Below, in pieces: positions 1-9,602 of a stretch of 64,000 nucleotides of DNA (position 1 is its first letter; each line of letters begins with the position of its first letter). Made by a program: the position numbers and the translations under genes. The notes under the pieces are model-generated. The model was not told the DNA's origin. It did not search any database and saw nothing but the letters and a program-made list of their open reading frames with translations. Source of the stretch: Variovorax boronicumulans (lineage in GTDB: Bacteria; Pseudomonadota; Gammaproteobacteria; Burkholderiales; Burkholderiaceae_C); assembly GCF_019352895.1 (NCBI RefSeq), contig NZ_JAAAFX010000009.1, positions 762,764-826,763 of the forward strand. The letters run 5' to 3'.

Positions 1-677
1 GAGAGGTGCGACTGGAGGAAACGCGGCACCGGCCGACCCTGTGAAGCCAGGAAGTTCATCATCGGTCCGACCACCTTGCGCACCGCGGCGCGCTGGCCGA
101 CGCGTTCACGCCAGGCGACGAGGCGCGGCGTGGCGTCGGTCATGCCGGCGCCTTTGCGGTCCGCGAACACGTGGGCCATGTACAGGGCGATGTCGGCGTA
201 CGAGTAGTCGCCCGCGAGGTGGTCCTGCTCGGCGAGCAGCCCATCCATGGCCTCGTAGTGCCGCGCGCAAGCCGCACAGGCGGCCATGGCGGCGGGGCTT
301 TGCATCGCTTCCTGCAGGCCGAAGAGCCGAACGACGTTCGGAAAGAAGACCTCGTCGGACAGGTGCTCTAACTGGCGTGCCTTTGCACGCGCCGCCGCGC
401 CGCTGGGCCAGAGGGCAGGGTGCGGCTTCAGGTCCTCGAAGTACTCGGAGATCTGCGTCGAGTCGAAGAGCTCGACGGCACCGTGGATCAGCACCGGCAC
501 CTGCTGCTTGGGGTTGATGCGCAGCACCTCGGGGTGGCGCGGCGCGTAGCGGTCGTCACGGTCGAAGGGCACCATCACGCGCTCGAATGCCAGCCCTTTT
601 TCGAGCGCCGCGATCTCGGCCTTGGCGCCGAACATGCTGAGCGGGCCGGTCAACAATCGCATGGGGTCGGATGTCAT
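1..677 (-). CDS. Glutathione S-transferase family protein (partial)
   Basis: The gene runs off the left edge, so the C-terminus is missing; about 225 residues are visible with no stop. The N-terminal thioredoxin-like domain has the GST hallmark 'NPKQQVPVLIHG' followed by 'DSTQISEY', the cis-Pro loop and glutathione gamma-Glu contact of the family. The alpha-helical C-terminal domain contains 'YSYADIALYMAHVF', matching the conserved N-capping Asp region. I used the ATG that gives MTSDPMRLL; a second ATG lies 15 nt further in (660-662). Soluble cytoplasmic enzyme, expected to conjugate or reduce electrophiles with glutathione; the substrate is unknown. No operon partner is visible. Confidence 0.88.
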   Translation of the reverse strand, partial: MTSDPMRLLTGPLSMFGAKAEIAALEKGLAFERVMVPFDRDDRYAPRHPEVLRINPKQQVPVLIHGAVELFDSTQISEYFEDLKPHPALWPSGAAARAKARQLEHLSDEVFFPNVVRLFGLQEAMQSPAAMAACAACARHYEAMDGLLAEQDHLAGDYSYADIALYMAHVFADRKGAGMTDATPRLVAWRERVGQRAAVRKVVGPMMNFLASQGRPVPRFLQSHL

Positions 678-1110
678 CGAGTCGTCGTGCCGTGAGGCAA
701 GGAAAGCGTGGCTGCCGGATCGTATCCGAGCGACGCGCGCGCACGGGCCGGTGTGGAGGAGGCCATCGGCCGCGCCTTCGGCGCCGTGGCCGAGCACCGG
801 CTATTGGCCGACTGCAGTCGAAGGGAGACGGGCGCCGCGGGTCCTCGTGCCGTCATGCACCCCACCGCTGCGAACGTCGGCCATCGGCGGGTGTCCTCAC
901 GCGCAATGGCATCGCACGCGCGTCGGCCCGGCGCGTTACGTGCAATGGGGCGTCTGGCGCATCCATCTGGACCCGGCGGGTGGGTGCGCTCGGAATGCGT
1001 TTGAGCTGCCGGGGGTCGGGGCAGGACGTGCCGCTTGCTGGCCGTCCCGATTCGTGGCACAAGCTGACGTGTGACCTGACCTGACCTGACCTTGATGAGG
1101 AAAACCAACC
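678..1110. other. Intergenic region, 433 bp, no supported gene
   Basis: This lies upstream of both the GST (leftward) and the hydrolase (rightward), so it should hold divergent promoters. Open frames are present on both strands but are low-complexity, Arg/Ala-rich and without a recognisable domain, so I do not call them. A pentamer tandem repeat sits at its right end (separate entry). I see no convincing -35/-10 pair. Confidence 0.5.
1072..1091. repeat. Tandem repeat (TGACC)x4
   Basis: Four perfect head-to-tail copies of TGACC lie about 20 nt upstream of the hydrolase start codon, just before the likely ribosome-binding region TTGATGAGGA. Five-base units in a 5' leader can change copy number by slippage. 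Four copies is short, so variability is only a possibility. Confidence 0.85.
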
Positions 1111-1953
1111 ATGTGTGATCTGGACGACCGGGAAGAGCTCAAGAAGTACACCCGCCGCGACTTCGGTGCATTGGCCGCATCCGCCGGCCTGCTGACGGCG
1201 TTGCCCGTCGTGGCCAACGCGGTGGCGGTGGCCGAACGCGAGGTGACCATCACCACCGCCGATGGCATCTGCGACGCCTACTTTGTCGCGCCGACATCGG
1301 GCCCGGCGCCCGGCGTGCTGGTATGGCCCGACGTGTTCGGCCTTCGCCCGGCCTTCAGGCAGATGGGGCGGCGGCTGGCCGAATCGGGCTACAGCGTGCT
1401 GGTAGTGAACCCCTTCTACCGGCAGAAGAAGGCGCCCACCGCGGCGCAGGGCGGCCAGACGCCCATCGCCGAGGTGATGCCGCTGATGCAGGCCCTGACG
1501 CCGGCCATGCACCTGAGCGACGGCAAGGCCTTCGTGGCCTGGCTCGATGCCCAACGCGAGGTGGACAAGGCGCGCAAGCTGGGGACCACCGGCTATTGCA
1601 TGGGGGGCCCGATCGCGGTGCGCACGGCCACCGTGGCGCCCGAGCGCGTGGGCGCCGTCGGCACCTTCCACGGCGCCGCCATGGTGACTGCAGCGCCCGA
1701 CAGCCCCCATCGCCTGGTGGGCCAAACGAAGGCGCGCTACCTGGTGGCCGTGGCCGAGAACGACGACAAGAAGGACCCCGAAGCCAAGCTCACGCTGCGC
1801 GCCGCCTTCGAGAGCGCGAAGCTGCCCGCCGAGGTGGAGGTGTATCCCGCAGCGCACGGCTGGTGCCCGCCCGACACCCAGGTCTACGACGCGGCCCAAT
1901 CCGAACGCGCCTGGGCGCGCCTGCTGTCGACCTTCGGCACGGCACTGGCCTGA
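1111..1953 (+). CDS. Dienelactone hydrolase family protein, Tat-exported
   Basis: A 280-residue alpha/beta hydrolase of the dienelactone hydrolase family. The N-terminus carries a twin-arginine motif 'TRRDFGALAASAG' (Arg15-Arg16) followed by a hydrophobic stretch, so export by Tat is likely. The nucleophile elbow 'GYCMGG' has Cys at about residue 162, as in true dienelactone hydrolases. The acidic loop 'AENDDKKD' and the late 'AAHGW' supply candidate Asp and His to complete a Cys-His-Asp triad. It hydrolyses cyclic esters or related small esters; the substrate is unknown. It stands alone and converges with the PQQ sugar dehydrogenase. 'AGGAAAA' upstream of ATG is a weak ribosome-binding site. 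Confidence 0.88.
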   Translation: MCDLDDREELKKYTRRDFGALAASAGLLTALPVVANAVAVAEREVTITTADGICDAYFVAPTSGPAPGVLVWPDVFGLRPAFRQMGRRLAESGYSVLVVNPFYRQKKAPTAAQGGQTPIAEVMPLMQALTPAMHLSDGKAFVAWLDAQREVDKARKLGTTGYCMGGPIAVRTATVAPERVGAVGTFHGAAMVTAAPDSPHRLVGQTKARYLVAVAENDDKKDPEAKLTLRAAFESAKLPAEVEVYPAAHGWCPPDTQVYDAAQSERAWARLLSTFGTALA

Positions 1954-2002
1954 TCGCGGCCTTTCCACGCGACCCGGCGTCGACGTGGATGCTGCGGCGT
2001 GA

Positions 2003-3229
2003 TCACTTCGGCGTGAGCCGATAGAGGCCGCCCTCGTGGGCGTCCTCGATCAGCCACAGCGCGCCGTCTGGCGCCTGTTCGACGGCGCGGACGCGAAAGC
2101 CGACCGCCCAGTGCTCGGCAGGTGTCGCGATCGCGCCGTGCACCTCGATCCGGTGCAGGGCCCGGCTGACGAGGCCGGTCGTGAACGCCGAGTCTTTCCA
2201 CTTCGGAAACATCTCGCCGCTGTAGAACATCAGGTTGCCGGGCGCGAGCACAGGCGTCCAGTAGATCGCTGGCTTGGCGAGGTCGGGGCGGGTGTCGGGG
2301 CTTGCAATGGGCACGCCGTCGTAGTTCACCGCATAGGAGACGAGCGGCCAGCCGTAGTTCTTGCCCGGCTCGATCAGGTTGAGTTCGTCGCCGCCGCGCG
2401 GGCCATGCTCGAGCTCCCACAGGCGGCCATCCGGCGCGAAGGCGAGGCCGTACGGCGTGCGATGTCCCGAGCTCCATGTCTCGGACGGCGTCAGATTGGG
2501 GCCGTCGAACACATGGGTGCGCACGACCGGCGCGGTGCTGGCGGCCTCGGTATCTCTTGGCGGATCGATCACCGGCACCGACCGTGCCCCGGTCTTGCCC
2601 TCCATCGGGTTGCCGGGCGCGGGTTTGCCGTCCAGGGTCAGGCGCAGGATCTTGCCCGCCGGCTGGTTCGGGTCTTGAGCGGGAGTGAAGCGCTGCCGAT
2701 CGCCGGCCGTGAGAAAGAGAAACTTCTGGTCCGGCGAAAAGGCCACGGCGGCGCCGACCTGGCCCCCCTTGCCCTTGATCGGGTCGTGCCAGAGGACCTT
2801 CAGGCCCTCCAGCGAGGCGGTGCCCGTGCCGATCTTGAGCGTCGCGCGGGCAAGCGCCAGGCTCGAGGTGCCCGGGTCCTGTCCGGGCTCCGAATAAGTC
2901 AGGTAGATCGCCCCGTCGCGCGAATAGGACGGGGCCAGGTAGACACCCAGCAGGCCGTTCTGGCCTTCGTACAGCACCGGCGGCACGCCAGCGACTTCGA
3001 GCTTCTGCCCGGAGGCGGTCGTGAGGAAAAGCTTGCCGGTCTTCTCGGTGACCAGCATGCGCCCGTCCGGCAGGAAGGCGATGCGCCACGGCAGATCGAA
3101 CTGAGCGACCTTCGTGAGCTCGAACGGAGGCGAGGGGGTGGGCGGCAGCAGGCCGGCGTTGATCTGCGCAAGGGCGGGCGTTGCACCGAGGAGCAACCAG
3201 GGGATGAATCCGAATCTCAGGCGTTGCAT
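2003..3229 (-). CDS. PQQ-dependent sugar dehydrogenase (sorbosone/glucose type)
   Basis: A 408-residue periplasmic protein of the GSDH/soluble aldose sugar dehydrogenase beta-propeller family. The start MQRLRFGF has GAGGAGC six bases upstream; a longer in-frame ATG has no ribosome-binding site. The signal peptide ends near 'TPALAQ'. Family motifs include 'LPWRIAFLPDGRMLVTEK' at the first blade and 'LEHGPRGGDELN', whose His and Arg resemble the catalytic/PQQ-contact region, followed by 'GKNYGWPLVS'. It should oxidise sugars or related alcohols in the periplasm with PQQ, passing electrons to quinone or another acceptor. No PQQ synthesis genes are in the window. Confidence 0.85.
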   Translation of the reverse strand: MQRLRFGFIPWLLLGATPALAQINAGLLPPTPSPPFELTKVAQFDLPWRIAFLPDGRMLVTEKTGKLFLTTASGQKLEVAGVPPVLYEGQNGLLGVYLAPSYSRDGAIYLTYSEPGQDPGTSSLALARATLKIGTGTASLEGLKVLWHDPIKGKGGQVGAAVAFSPDQKFLFLTAGDRQRFTPAQDPNQPAGKILRLTLDGKPAPGNPMEGKTGARSVPVIDPPRDTEAASTAPVVRTHVFDGPNLTPSETWSSGHRTPYGLAFAPDGRLWELEHGPRGGDELNLIEPGKNYGWPLVSYAVNYDGVPIASPDTRPDLAKPAIYWTPVLAPGNLMFYSGEMFPKWKDSAFTTGLVSRALHRIEVHGAIATPAEHWAVGFRVRAVEQAPDGALWLIEDAHEGGLYRLTPK

Positions 3230-3318
3230 GCTTCGCTCCTCAGTGGGCAGTCCGACGAGTATCGGGCGACCGAGAAGGCAGTGCCCGGCACCGGGCCATC
3301 GGCGCGACGAGCCAACGC

Positions 3319-3642
3319 TCAATCCGCGCCGTGAAACACCTTCCAGGCTTCTTCTTCAAGCTGGCCGCAACCGGAAAGGACGTTGCCGTCCTCGTCATGG
3401 ATGCGGAAGGTCTGCTGGTCCGGGCCGATGCTCGCAGCGCCGTCCAAGCCGAGGAGCAGGGTGAACATCGTGTCGCGCAGCGCGGCGTCGAGCACCTCGC
3501 GCAGCTGGGTCGACTGGGCGGCGGTCAAGGCCATGGCCTCGACCTTGCCAGCGACTTCTGACTGCCCGTGGTCGCCCATGAACGCGCCCAGCAGTTCCGA
3601 TTTGAGGGCGCTCCAGTTCTTGACGAAGTGCGCTGCATCCAT
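3319..3642 (-). CDS. Hypothetical protein, 107 aa
   Basis: A small acidic, soluble protein with no signal peptide or membrane segment and no domain I recognise. Sequence features are an amphipathic N-terminal half ('HFVKNWSALKSELLGAF') and a C-terminal beta-like section 'FRIHDEDGNVLSGCG'. Codon use and third-position GC match neighbouring real genes and the protein is not low-complexity, which supports it being coding. It lies between two unrelated minus-strand genes with roughly 90-100 bp gaps, so it is probably monocistronic. I assign no function. Confidence 0.65.
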   Translation of the reverse strand: MDAAHFVKNWSALKSELLGAFMGDHGQSEVAGKVEAMALTAAQSTQLREVLDAALRDTMFTLLLGLDGAASIGPDQQTFRIHDEDGNVLSGCGQLEEEAWKVFHGAD

Positions 3643-3746
3643 GTCCGTGCGGTCGTTCCGGTGTGAGGTCTGCCCCGACCTCGTGCGTCGGGTTCCAGGC
3701 GACTGTAGCCGGTGGCGATGGACGCGCGCGCGAGGCCCGGCGTCGA

Positions 3747-4766
3747 TCAGTCCTGCCGTGGCGCGGGCAGCGGCGCATCCCGCGCCACCAGTTGCGCCTC
3801 GCGCATCTCGTCCCAGAAGGCCGCGGGAATCACCGCATTCAGTGCCGCCTGGTCTTCCGCGATGCGTTCCGGACGGCTGGCGCCCGGGATGACCGCGGCG
3901 ACGGCCGGGTTCGCCAGCGAGAACTGCAGCGCTGCGGCCTTGATCGGCACGCCATGGCGCTGCGCGATCGCCTGGATGCGCGCCACCTTGGCGAGGATCT
4001 CGGGCGGTGCCTTCTGGTACTCGAAGTGCGTGCCGCCGGCCAGGATGCCGGAGCTGTAAGGGCCACCCACGACGATGTCGACGTTCTGCCGCGCGGCGGC
4101 AGGCATCAGGCGCTGCAGCGCGCGCGCATGGTCGAGCAGCGTGTAGCGACCGGCCAGCAGGAAGCCGTCGGGCTTCGACTCCGCGAGGTCCAGCGTGAGT
4201 TCGCAGGGCTCGACCCGGTTGACGCCCAGGCCCCAGGCCCGGATCACGCCTTCCTCGCGCAGGCGGGTCAGCACGCGGAAGGCGCCGGTGCGCGCGATCT
4301 CGAACTGCCGCAGCCAGTCGTCGCCGTGGAAGTCCTGGGCGATGTCGTGCACCCAGACGATGTCGATGCGATCGGTCTTCAGGCGCTTGAGGCTGTCCTC
4401 GATCGAGCGCAGCGTGGCGTCGGCCGAGTAGTCGTCGACCATCCTGTTCGGGCGACCGAACTCGAACAGCCCGCCCTTCTCGCCCAGTTCGCGCGCGGAC
4501 GGGTCGACGACTTCATCGAGGATCAGGCGGCCGACCTTGGTGCTCAGCACGTAGTCGTCGCGCCGGTGTTTGGCCAGCGCCTCGCCCAGGCGAATCTCCG
4601 CCAGGCCGGCGCCGTAGAGCGGTGCGGCGTCGAAGTAGCGGATGCCGCTGTCCCAGGCGGCGTCGACGGTGGCGAGGGCTTCGGCCTCGGGGATGTTGCG
4701 GAACATGTTGCCCAGGGGGGCGGTGCCGAAACCGAGTCGGCCGGTCAGCAGGTCTTGGATGCGCAT
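3747..4766 (-). CDS. Aldo/keto reductase
   Basis: A 339-residue member of the aldo/keto reductase superfamily (TIM barrel, NADPH-dependent). The start MRIQDLLTGRLGFGTAPLGN begins the first barrel strand. 'YFDAAPLYGAGLAEIRLG' holds the catalytic Asp and Tyr, 'STKVGRL' the catalytic Lys, and 'IDIVWVHDI' the catalytic His. The late 'VIPGASRPERI' is the cofactor phosphate-binding section. It resembles L-fucose dehydrogenase/D-threo-aldose 1-dehydrogenase-like members, but the substrate cannot be fixed from sequence. It is transcribed divergently from a LysR regulator with a 104-bp shared region, so that regulator probably controls it. Confidence 0.88.
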   Translation of the reverse strand: MRIQDLLTGRLGFGTAPLGNMFRNIPEAEALATVDAAWDSGIRYFDAAPLYGAGLAEIRLGEALAKHRRDDYVLSTKVGRLILDEVVDPSARELGEKGGLFEFGRPNRMVDDYSADATLRSIEDSLKRLKTDRIDIVWVHDIAQDFHGDDWLRQFEIARTGAFRVLTRLREEGVIRAWGLGVNRVEPCELTLDLAESKPDGFLLAGRYTLLDHARALQRLMPAAARQNVDIVVGGPYSSGILAGGTHFEYQKAPPEILAKVARIQAIAQRHGVPIKAAALQFSLANPAVAAVIPGASRPERIAEDQAALNAVIPAAFWDEMREAQLVARDAPLPAPRQD

Positions 4767-4870
4767 GGTGTGTCCAGAAGGAAAGTGGGGAACAGGGAGC
4801 GGAGTGTGGGCTGTGGGGTTGATGCTGTCCAAGACATAATTCGACCAACTTGAGTCACCTGAGGTCTTAA

Positions 4871-5830
4871 ATGCTGGACATTCGCCAACTGGCCTATTTC
4901 GTCGCCGTCGCCGAGGAAGAACACGTCGGGCGCGCGGCCGAAAAACTGCACATTTCCCAGTCGCCGCTGAGCCGCCAGATCGCCCAGCTGGAGGAGAAGC
5001 TCGAACTGACCTTGTTCGAGCGCAGCCAGCAGCGCATCCGCCTGACGCGCGACGGTCGCACCTTCCTGGCCGAGGCGCGCGCCTTCCTGACCCATGGCCA
5101 GCGCCTGCAGGCGATGGCGAAACGGCTGGGCAAGGGCGACGAGGGTGGCCTGTGCATCGGCTACATCGAGAACGCCATGCACTCCGGCCTGCTGCCCACG
5201 GCCTTGCGCACGCTGCGCGCGGGCCGCCCCCAGGTGCATGTGGCGCTGTACAGCCTGCGTTCGCCCGAGCAGATCGAAGGCTTGCGCCAGCGCAGCCTCG
5301 ACATCGCGCTGCTGTGCGACCCGCCGGCCCCCAACGACCCCGACCTGGATTTCGCGCAGGTGCTGAGCGACCCGATGCTGCTGGCCCTGCCCGCATCGCA
5401 TCCGCTGGCCGGGCTGGCCGCGCTGACACCCGCCGACCTCGCCGGCCAGGAGTGGATCGCCGTGATGCACCAGGAGGACGCGCTTCGGCACGACCTGTTC
5501 GTGGCCGCCTGCGCGCGCGCCGGCTTCACGCCGGAGGTGCGCATGGAAGCCAGCGAGCCGCTGACCGCGCTCGGCCTGGTGGCGGCCAGCCTGGGCATCG
5601 CCATGGTCCAGAGCAGCCTGCGGCATCACGCACCGGCCGGCGTCGTGCTGCGCGAAGTGCCGTGGTTCAGCTACCGCACGCCGCTGTGGGCCGCTTGGCA
5701 CAAGGTCAACCTGCGCCCGCTGGTGGGGATCTTTCGCGAGACGCTGCTTGCGAGCGTCGATCTCGGCCAGGCCAGGGCCTCTGCGGCGGATGCGGCGCTG
5801 CCGGCCAAGGCCCGGCGACGCCGGACCTGA
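4871..5830 (+). CDS. LysR family transcriptional regulator
   Basis: A 319-residue LysR regulator. The N-terminal winged helix-turn-helix is clear: 'LDIRQLAYFVAVAEEEHVGRAA', then 'LHISQSPLSRQIAQLEEKL'. A periplasmic-binding-protein-like effector domain covers roughly residues 90-300. Position opposite the aldo/keto reductase, with starts about 100 bp apart, is the usual LysR arrangement in which the regulator represses itself and controls the neighbour with a small-molecule effector. A T-N11-A type candidate site is hard to separate from background here. The last 15 residues are Ala/Arg rich and may be a tail. Confidence 0.9.
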   Translation: MLDIRQLAYFVAVAEEEHVGRAAEKLHISQSPLSRQIAQLEEKLELTLFERSQQRIRLTRDGRTFLAEARAFLTHGQRLQAMAKRLGKGDEGGLCIGYIENAMHSGLLPTALRTLRAGRPQVHVALYSLRSPEQIEGLRQRSLDIALLCDPPAPNDPDLDFAQVLSDPMLLALPASHPLAGLAALTPADLAGQEWIAVMHQEDALRHDLFVAACARAGFTPEVRMEASEPLTALGLVAASLGIAMVQSSLRHHAPAGVVLREVPWFSYRTPLWAAWHKVNLRPLVGIFRETLLASVDLGQARASAADAALPAKARRRRT

Positions 5831-5900
5831 GGCGAGGGCACCGCTGCGCCGTACCCGGCGTCGGTGAAGGGCCGGCGGCGCTCGCGCTACGATCCCGCGC

Positions 5901-7436
<1,536 letters not shown>

Positions 7437-7438
7437 GC

Positions 7439-7639
7439 GGCGTCGGTCTCCATCCAGCGGGGCACGGCACCGACACCGCCAGGTCGTGCCGTGCAGGTGG
7501 TCTCGTCCAGGAAACCGCGCGTGCGACCCTGGCGATCGCCACGCCCGGGTCGTAGCGCCCCAATGCGCCAAGCTCGGCACAATGGCCGCGGAGATCTCGC
7601 GCAGGGAAGGGTGTCGGCCTCGACCGACTTCGCCTGAAC
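7439..7639. pseudogene. Collapsed remnant of an AraC-SDR gene pair
   Basis: About 110 bp (7439-7551) align closely with bases 18869-19005, inside the AraC gene at 18201-19160. They are followed directly by 75 bp (7565-7639) that match 20145-20220, the last 25 codons and stop of the SDR gene at 19385-20218. Order and orientation are as in the intact pair, with roughly 1.1 kb deleted between the two parts plus small indels, including a 1-nt loss in a G run near the end. It cannot encode either protein and is the scar of an ancestral duplicate or of a homologous locus. Confidence 0.85.
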
Positions 7640-7700
7640 GCCAGGCCGCTCGTGCAAGGTTTGCGCGACGGTCGTGCGCCGCCACGGCTTCACGGTGCGC

Positions 7701-8777
7701 CTATGACTGGAGTGGAAGCCCGCGCGGAGCGCCGTGCACCGTCACGCCGCGATCACCGGTAGTTTCGTAGAGGCCGCGCGCCACGTTGTGCGGATGCAGG
7801 CGCGCCTCCGCCATGCTGAGCACCGGCGCAAAGCAGACATCGCTGCCTTCGAGCAGATCGCACCAGTGAGCGCGTGATCGGCTGGCAAACAGCGCGGTGA
7901 AACGGGCCTTCAGTGCGGGCCAGGCGGCGCGGTCGTACTGCATCGCCGGGTCGATGTCGGTCAACGCCAGTTTTTCGAGCAACAGGGCATAGAACTGAGG
8001 CTCCAACGCGCCCAGCGTGATGAAGCCACCACCGCCGCACGCGTAGACGTCATAGAAAGGGGAGTCGTGAAAAGGGCTGGCCTCGGGGCCGTCCAACTGC
8101 CCGCTGGCGCACAACCATTGCGCAATGGTGCCGAGCTTCGCCAGCACGTCCACGATCGCGCCATCGACCACGCGGCCGCGGCCGCTTGTGCGCGCTTCCA
8201 GCAGCGCGCAGACCATGCCGAAGGCCAGGCCCAGGGCGCCGCTCGCATCGCCTACCACCGTGGGGGGCACGATCGGCATCTGCCCGCTCCGAGCAGAGAG
8301 CGACAGCAGTCCCGTCAGGGCGACGTAGTTGATGTCGTGTCCTGCCGACCGGGCCAGCGGTCCGATCTGGCCCCAGCCCGTCATTCGGCCATAGACCAAT
8401 TTCGGGTTGTCGCTGGCGCAGTGGACCGGCCCGAGGCCCAGTCTTTCCATCACACCGGGCCGGTTGCCTTCGATCAAGGCGTCGGCCCCCGAGACCATCG
8501 CCAAAGCCTGCGCGAGGCCGGCCTTGTCCTTCAGGTCCAGGGCCACGACCGTCTTGCCCCGGCGCATCGGATCGGGTTGCCCGCCACCCAGCTGACGGGC
8601 GATCGAGCCCCTCTCGGGTCGAGTGATCACCGTGACTTCCGCACCCATGTCGACGAGCATGCTGCCAGCGAGCGGACCCGGGCCGATGCCTTCGAATTCG
8701 ATGATGCGAAGGCCGGCCAGCGGCGGTCGAAGGCTTGCGGCTCGAGGGCTGTCGGGGCGGGCGTGATGCATGGGCAT
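7701..8777 (-). CDS. CaiB/BaiF family, alpha-methylacyl-CoA racemase-like
   Basis: A 358-residue class III CoA-transferase-fold protein. Two stretches match alpha-methylacyl-CoA racemase: 'GHDINYVALTGLL', containing the catalytic His, and 'VVGDASGALGLAFGM', whose Asp aligns with the second catalytic residue. This supports racemisation of 2-methylacyl-CoA rather than CoA transfer, although the fold alone does not decide. 'AGGAAAG' lies just upstream of the first ATG; a second ATG is two codons in. It is the last gene of the eight-gene CoA operon, 18 bp after the enoyl-CoA hydratase homologue. A racemase fits a pathway handling alpha-methyl-branched acids. Confidence 0.82.
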   Translation of the reverse strand: MPMHHARPDSPRAASLRPPLAGLRIIEFEGIGPGPLAGSMLVDMGAEVTVITRPERGSIARQLGGGQPDPMRRGKTVVALDLKDKAGLAQALAMVSGADALIEGNRPGVMERLGLGPVHCASDNPKLVYGRMTGWGQIGPLARSAGHDINYVALTGLLSLSARSGQMPIVPPTVVGDASGALGLAFGMVCALLEARTSGRGRVVDGAIVDVLAKLGTIAQWLCASGQLDGPEASPFHDSPFYDVYACGGGGFITLGALEPQFYALLLEKLALTDIDPAMQYDRAAWPALKARFTALFASRSRAHWCDLLEGSDVCFAPVLSMAEARLHPHNVARGLYETTGDRGVTVHGAPRGLPLQS

Positions 8778-8795
8778 GTCTTTCCTGGTGATGCG

Positions 8796-9602
8796 TCAGA
8801 GACCGTCGAAACGCGGAGCGCGTCTCTCGGCGAACGCCCTGGGGCCTTCCTTGCCGTCGGCGCTGCCTGCGCGCGCCACCAGCAGGCGTTGCTCCAGCGC
8901 CAGATGCGCGTGCAGATCGCGCCCGGGCAGGCCGCCGCACAGCGTCTTGATGGCGGCGAGCGAGCCCGTGGCGGCGCCGGCCAATCGGGCGGCCAGCGCT
9001 TCTGCGGCGTCGGCGAGTTGCGCGTCGGGATGCAAGGCGTCGATGACGCCGCAGCGCAGGCATTCGTCGGCATCGATGGCCTCGCTCAGCATCAGCCAAC
9101 GCTGTGCGCGCATCGCGCCTGCGCGCCGTGCCAGGAAGCAGGAGGCGCCGGCATCGGGCGAGAGTCCGAGCGCCGCGTAGCCGGTGCGCAACTTCATCGA
9201 CGCACCGCCGAGCACGAAGTCCGCGCAGAGCGCCAGGCCGATGCCTGCACCGGCCACGGCGCCCTGGACGGCAGCGATCAGCGGAACCGGTGCAGTGGCC
9301 AGTCGATACAGGGCCGGATGCAGCGTGTTCAGGATCTCGTCGATCAGCGCATCGAGTCGCGCGCCGGCGGCGACGAAGGTGCCGATGTCGCCGCCGGCGC
9401 AGAAGGTGCGGCCCTCCGCCGTCATGAGTATCACGCGCGGTCCACCGGCCAGCACCTCGTCGATGGCACGCGCCAGGGCCCGGCTCGAGGCCGGCGTCAG
9501 CGTGTTCTGCTGCGCGGGCCGGCGCAGCACGATGCGCGCGATCCCGCTGCCGACCTGCCAGGCGATGCCCTCGACCTCCTGCAGCGTGGCGGTGCCGCTC
9601 AC
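8796..9602 (-). CDS. Enoyl-CoA hydratase/isomerase family protein
   Basis: A 268-residue crotonase-fold protein with a GTG start whose GTGA overlaps the stop of the acyl-CoA dehydrogenase, so the two are translationally coupled. Oxyanion-hole strands are present ('GRTFCAGGDIGTF' and 'AAVQGAVAGAGIGLALCADF'). The two catalytic glutamates of classical hydratases are absent: the first position is Gly within 'GAGIGLAL', and the second lies in 'TGYAALGLSPDAG' with no Glu. That stretch keeps an Asp as in PaaG-like isomerases. Isomerase or a related activity is therefore more likely than simple hydration, and two MaoC hydratases are supplied elsewhere in the operon. Confidence 0.85.
   Translation of the reverse strand: MSGTATLQEVEGIAWQVGSGIARIVLRRPAQQNTLTPASSRALARAIDEVLAGGPRVILMTAEGRTFCAGGDIGTFVAAGARLDALIDEILNTLHPALYRLATAPVPLIAAVQGAVAGAGIGLALCADFVLGGASMKLRTGYAALGLSPDAGASCFLARRAGAMRAQRWLMLSEAIDADECLRCGVIDALHPDAQLADAAEALAARLAGAATGSLAAIKTLCGGLPGRDLHAHLALEQRLLVARAGSADGKEGPRAFAERRAPRFDGL

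Noticed and set aside
556..1108. Open frames of 140-150 codons on both strands in the 678-1110 gap
   Set aside because: They are Arg/Ala-rich, have no domain-like pattern, and several overlap each other. In DNA this GC-rich, long open frames without stops are expected by chance.
853..1968. Long minus-strand frame across the dienelactone hydrolase gene
   Set aside because: It is the mirror of a real gene; its protein is low-complexity (His/Arg/Gly-rich), while the plus-strand product has a triad and Tat signal.
5831..5900. Riboswitch or leader peptide ahead of the sigma-54 regulator
   Set aside because: The 70-bp gap is too short and has no conserved aptamer motif.
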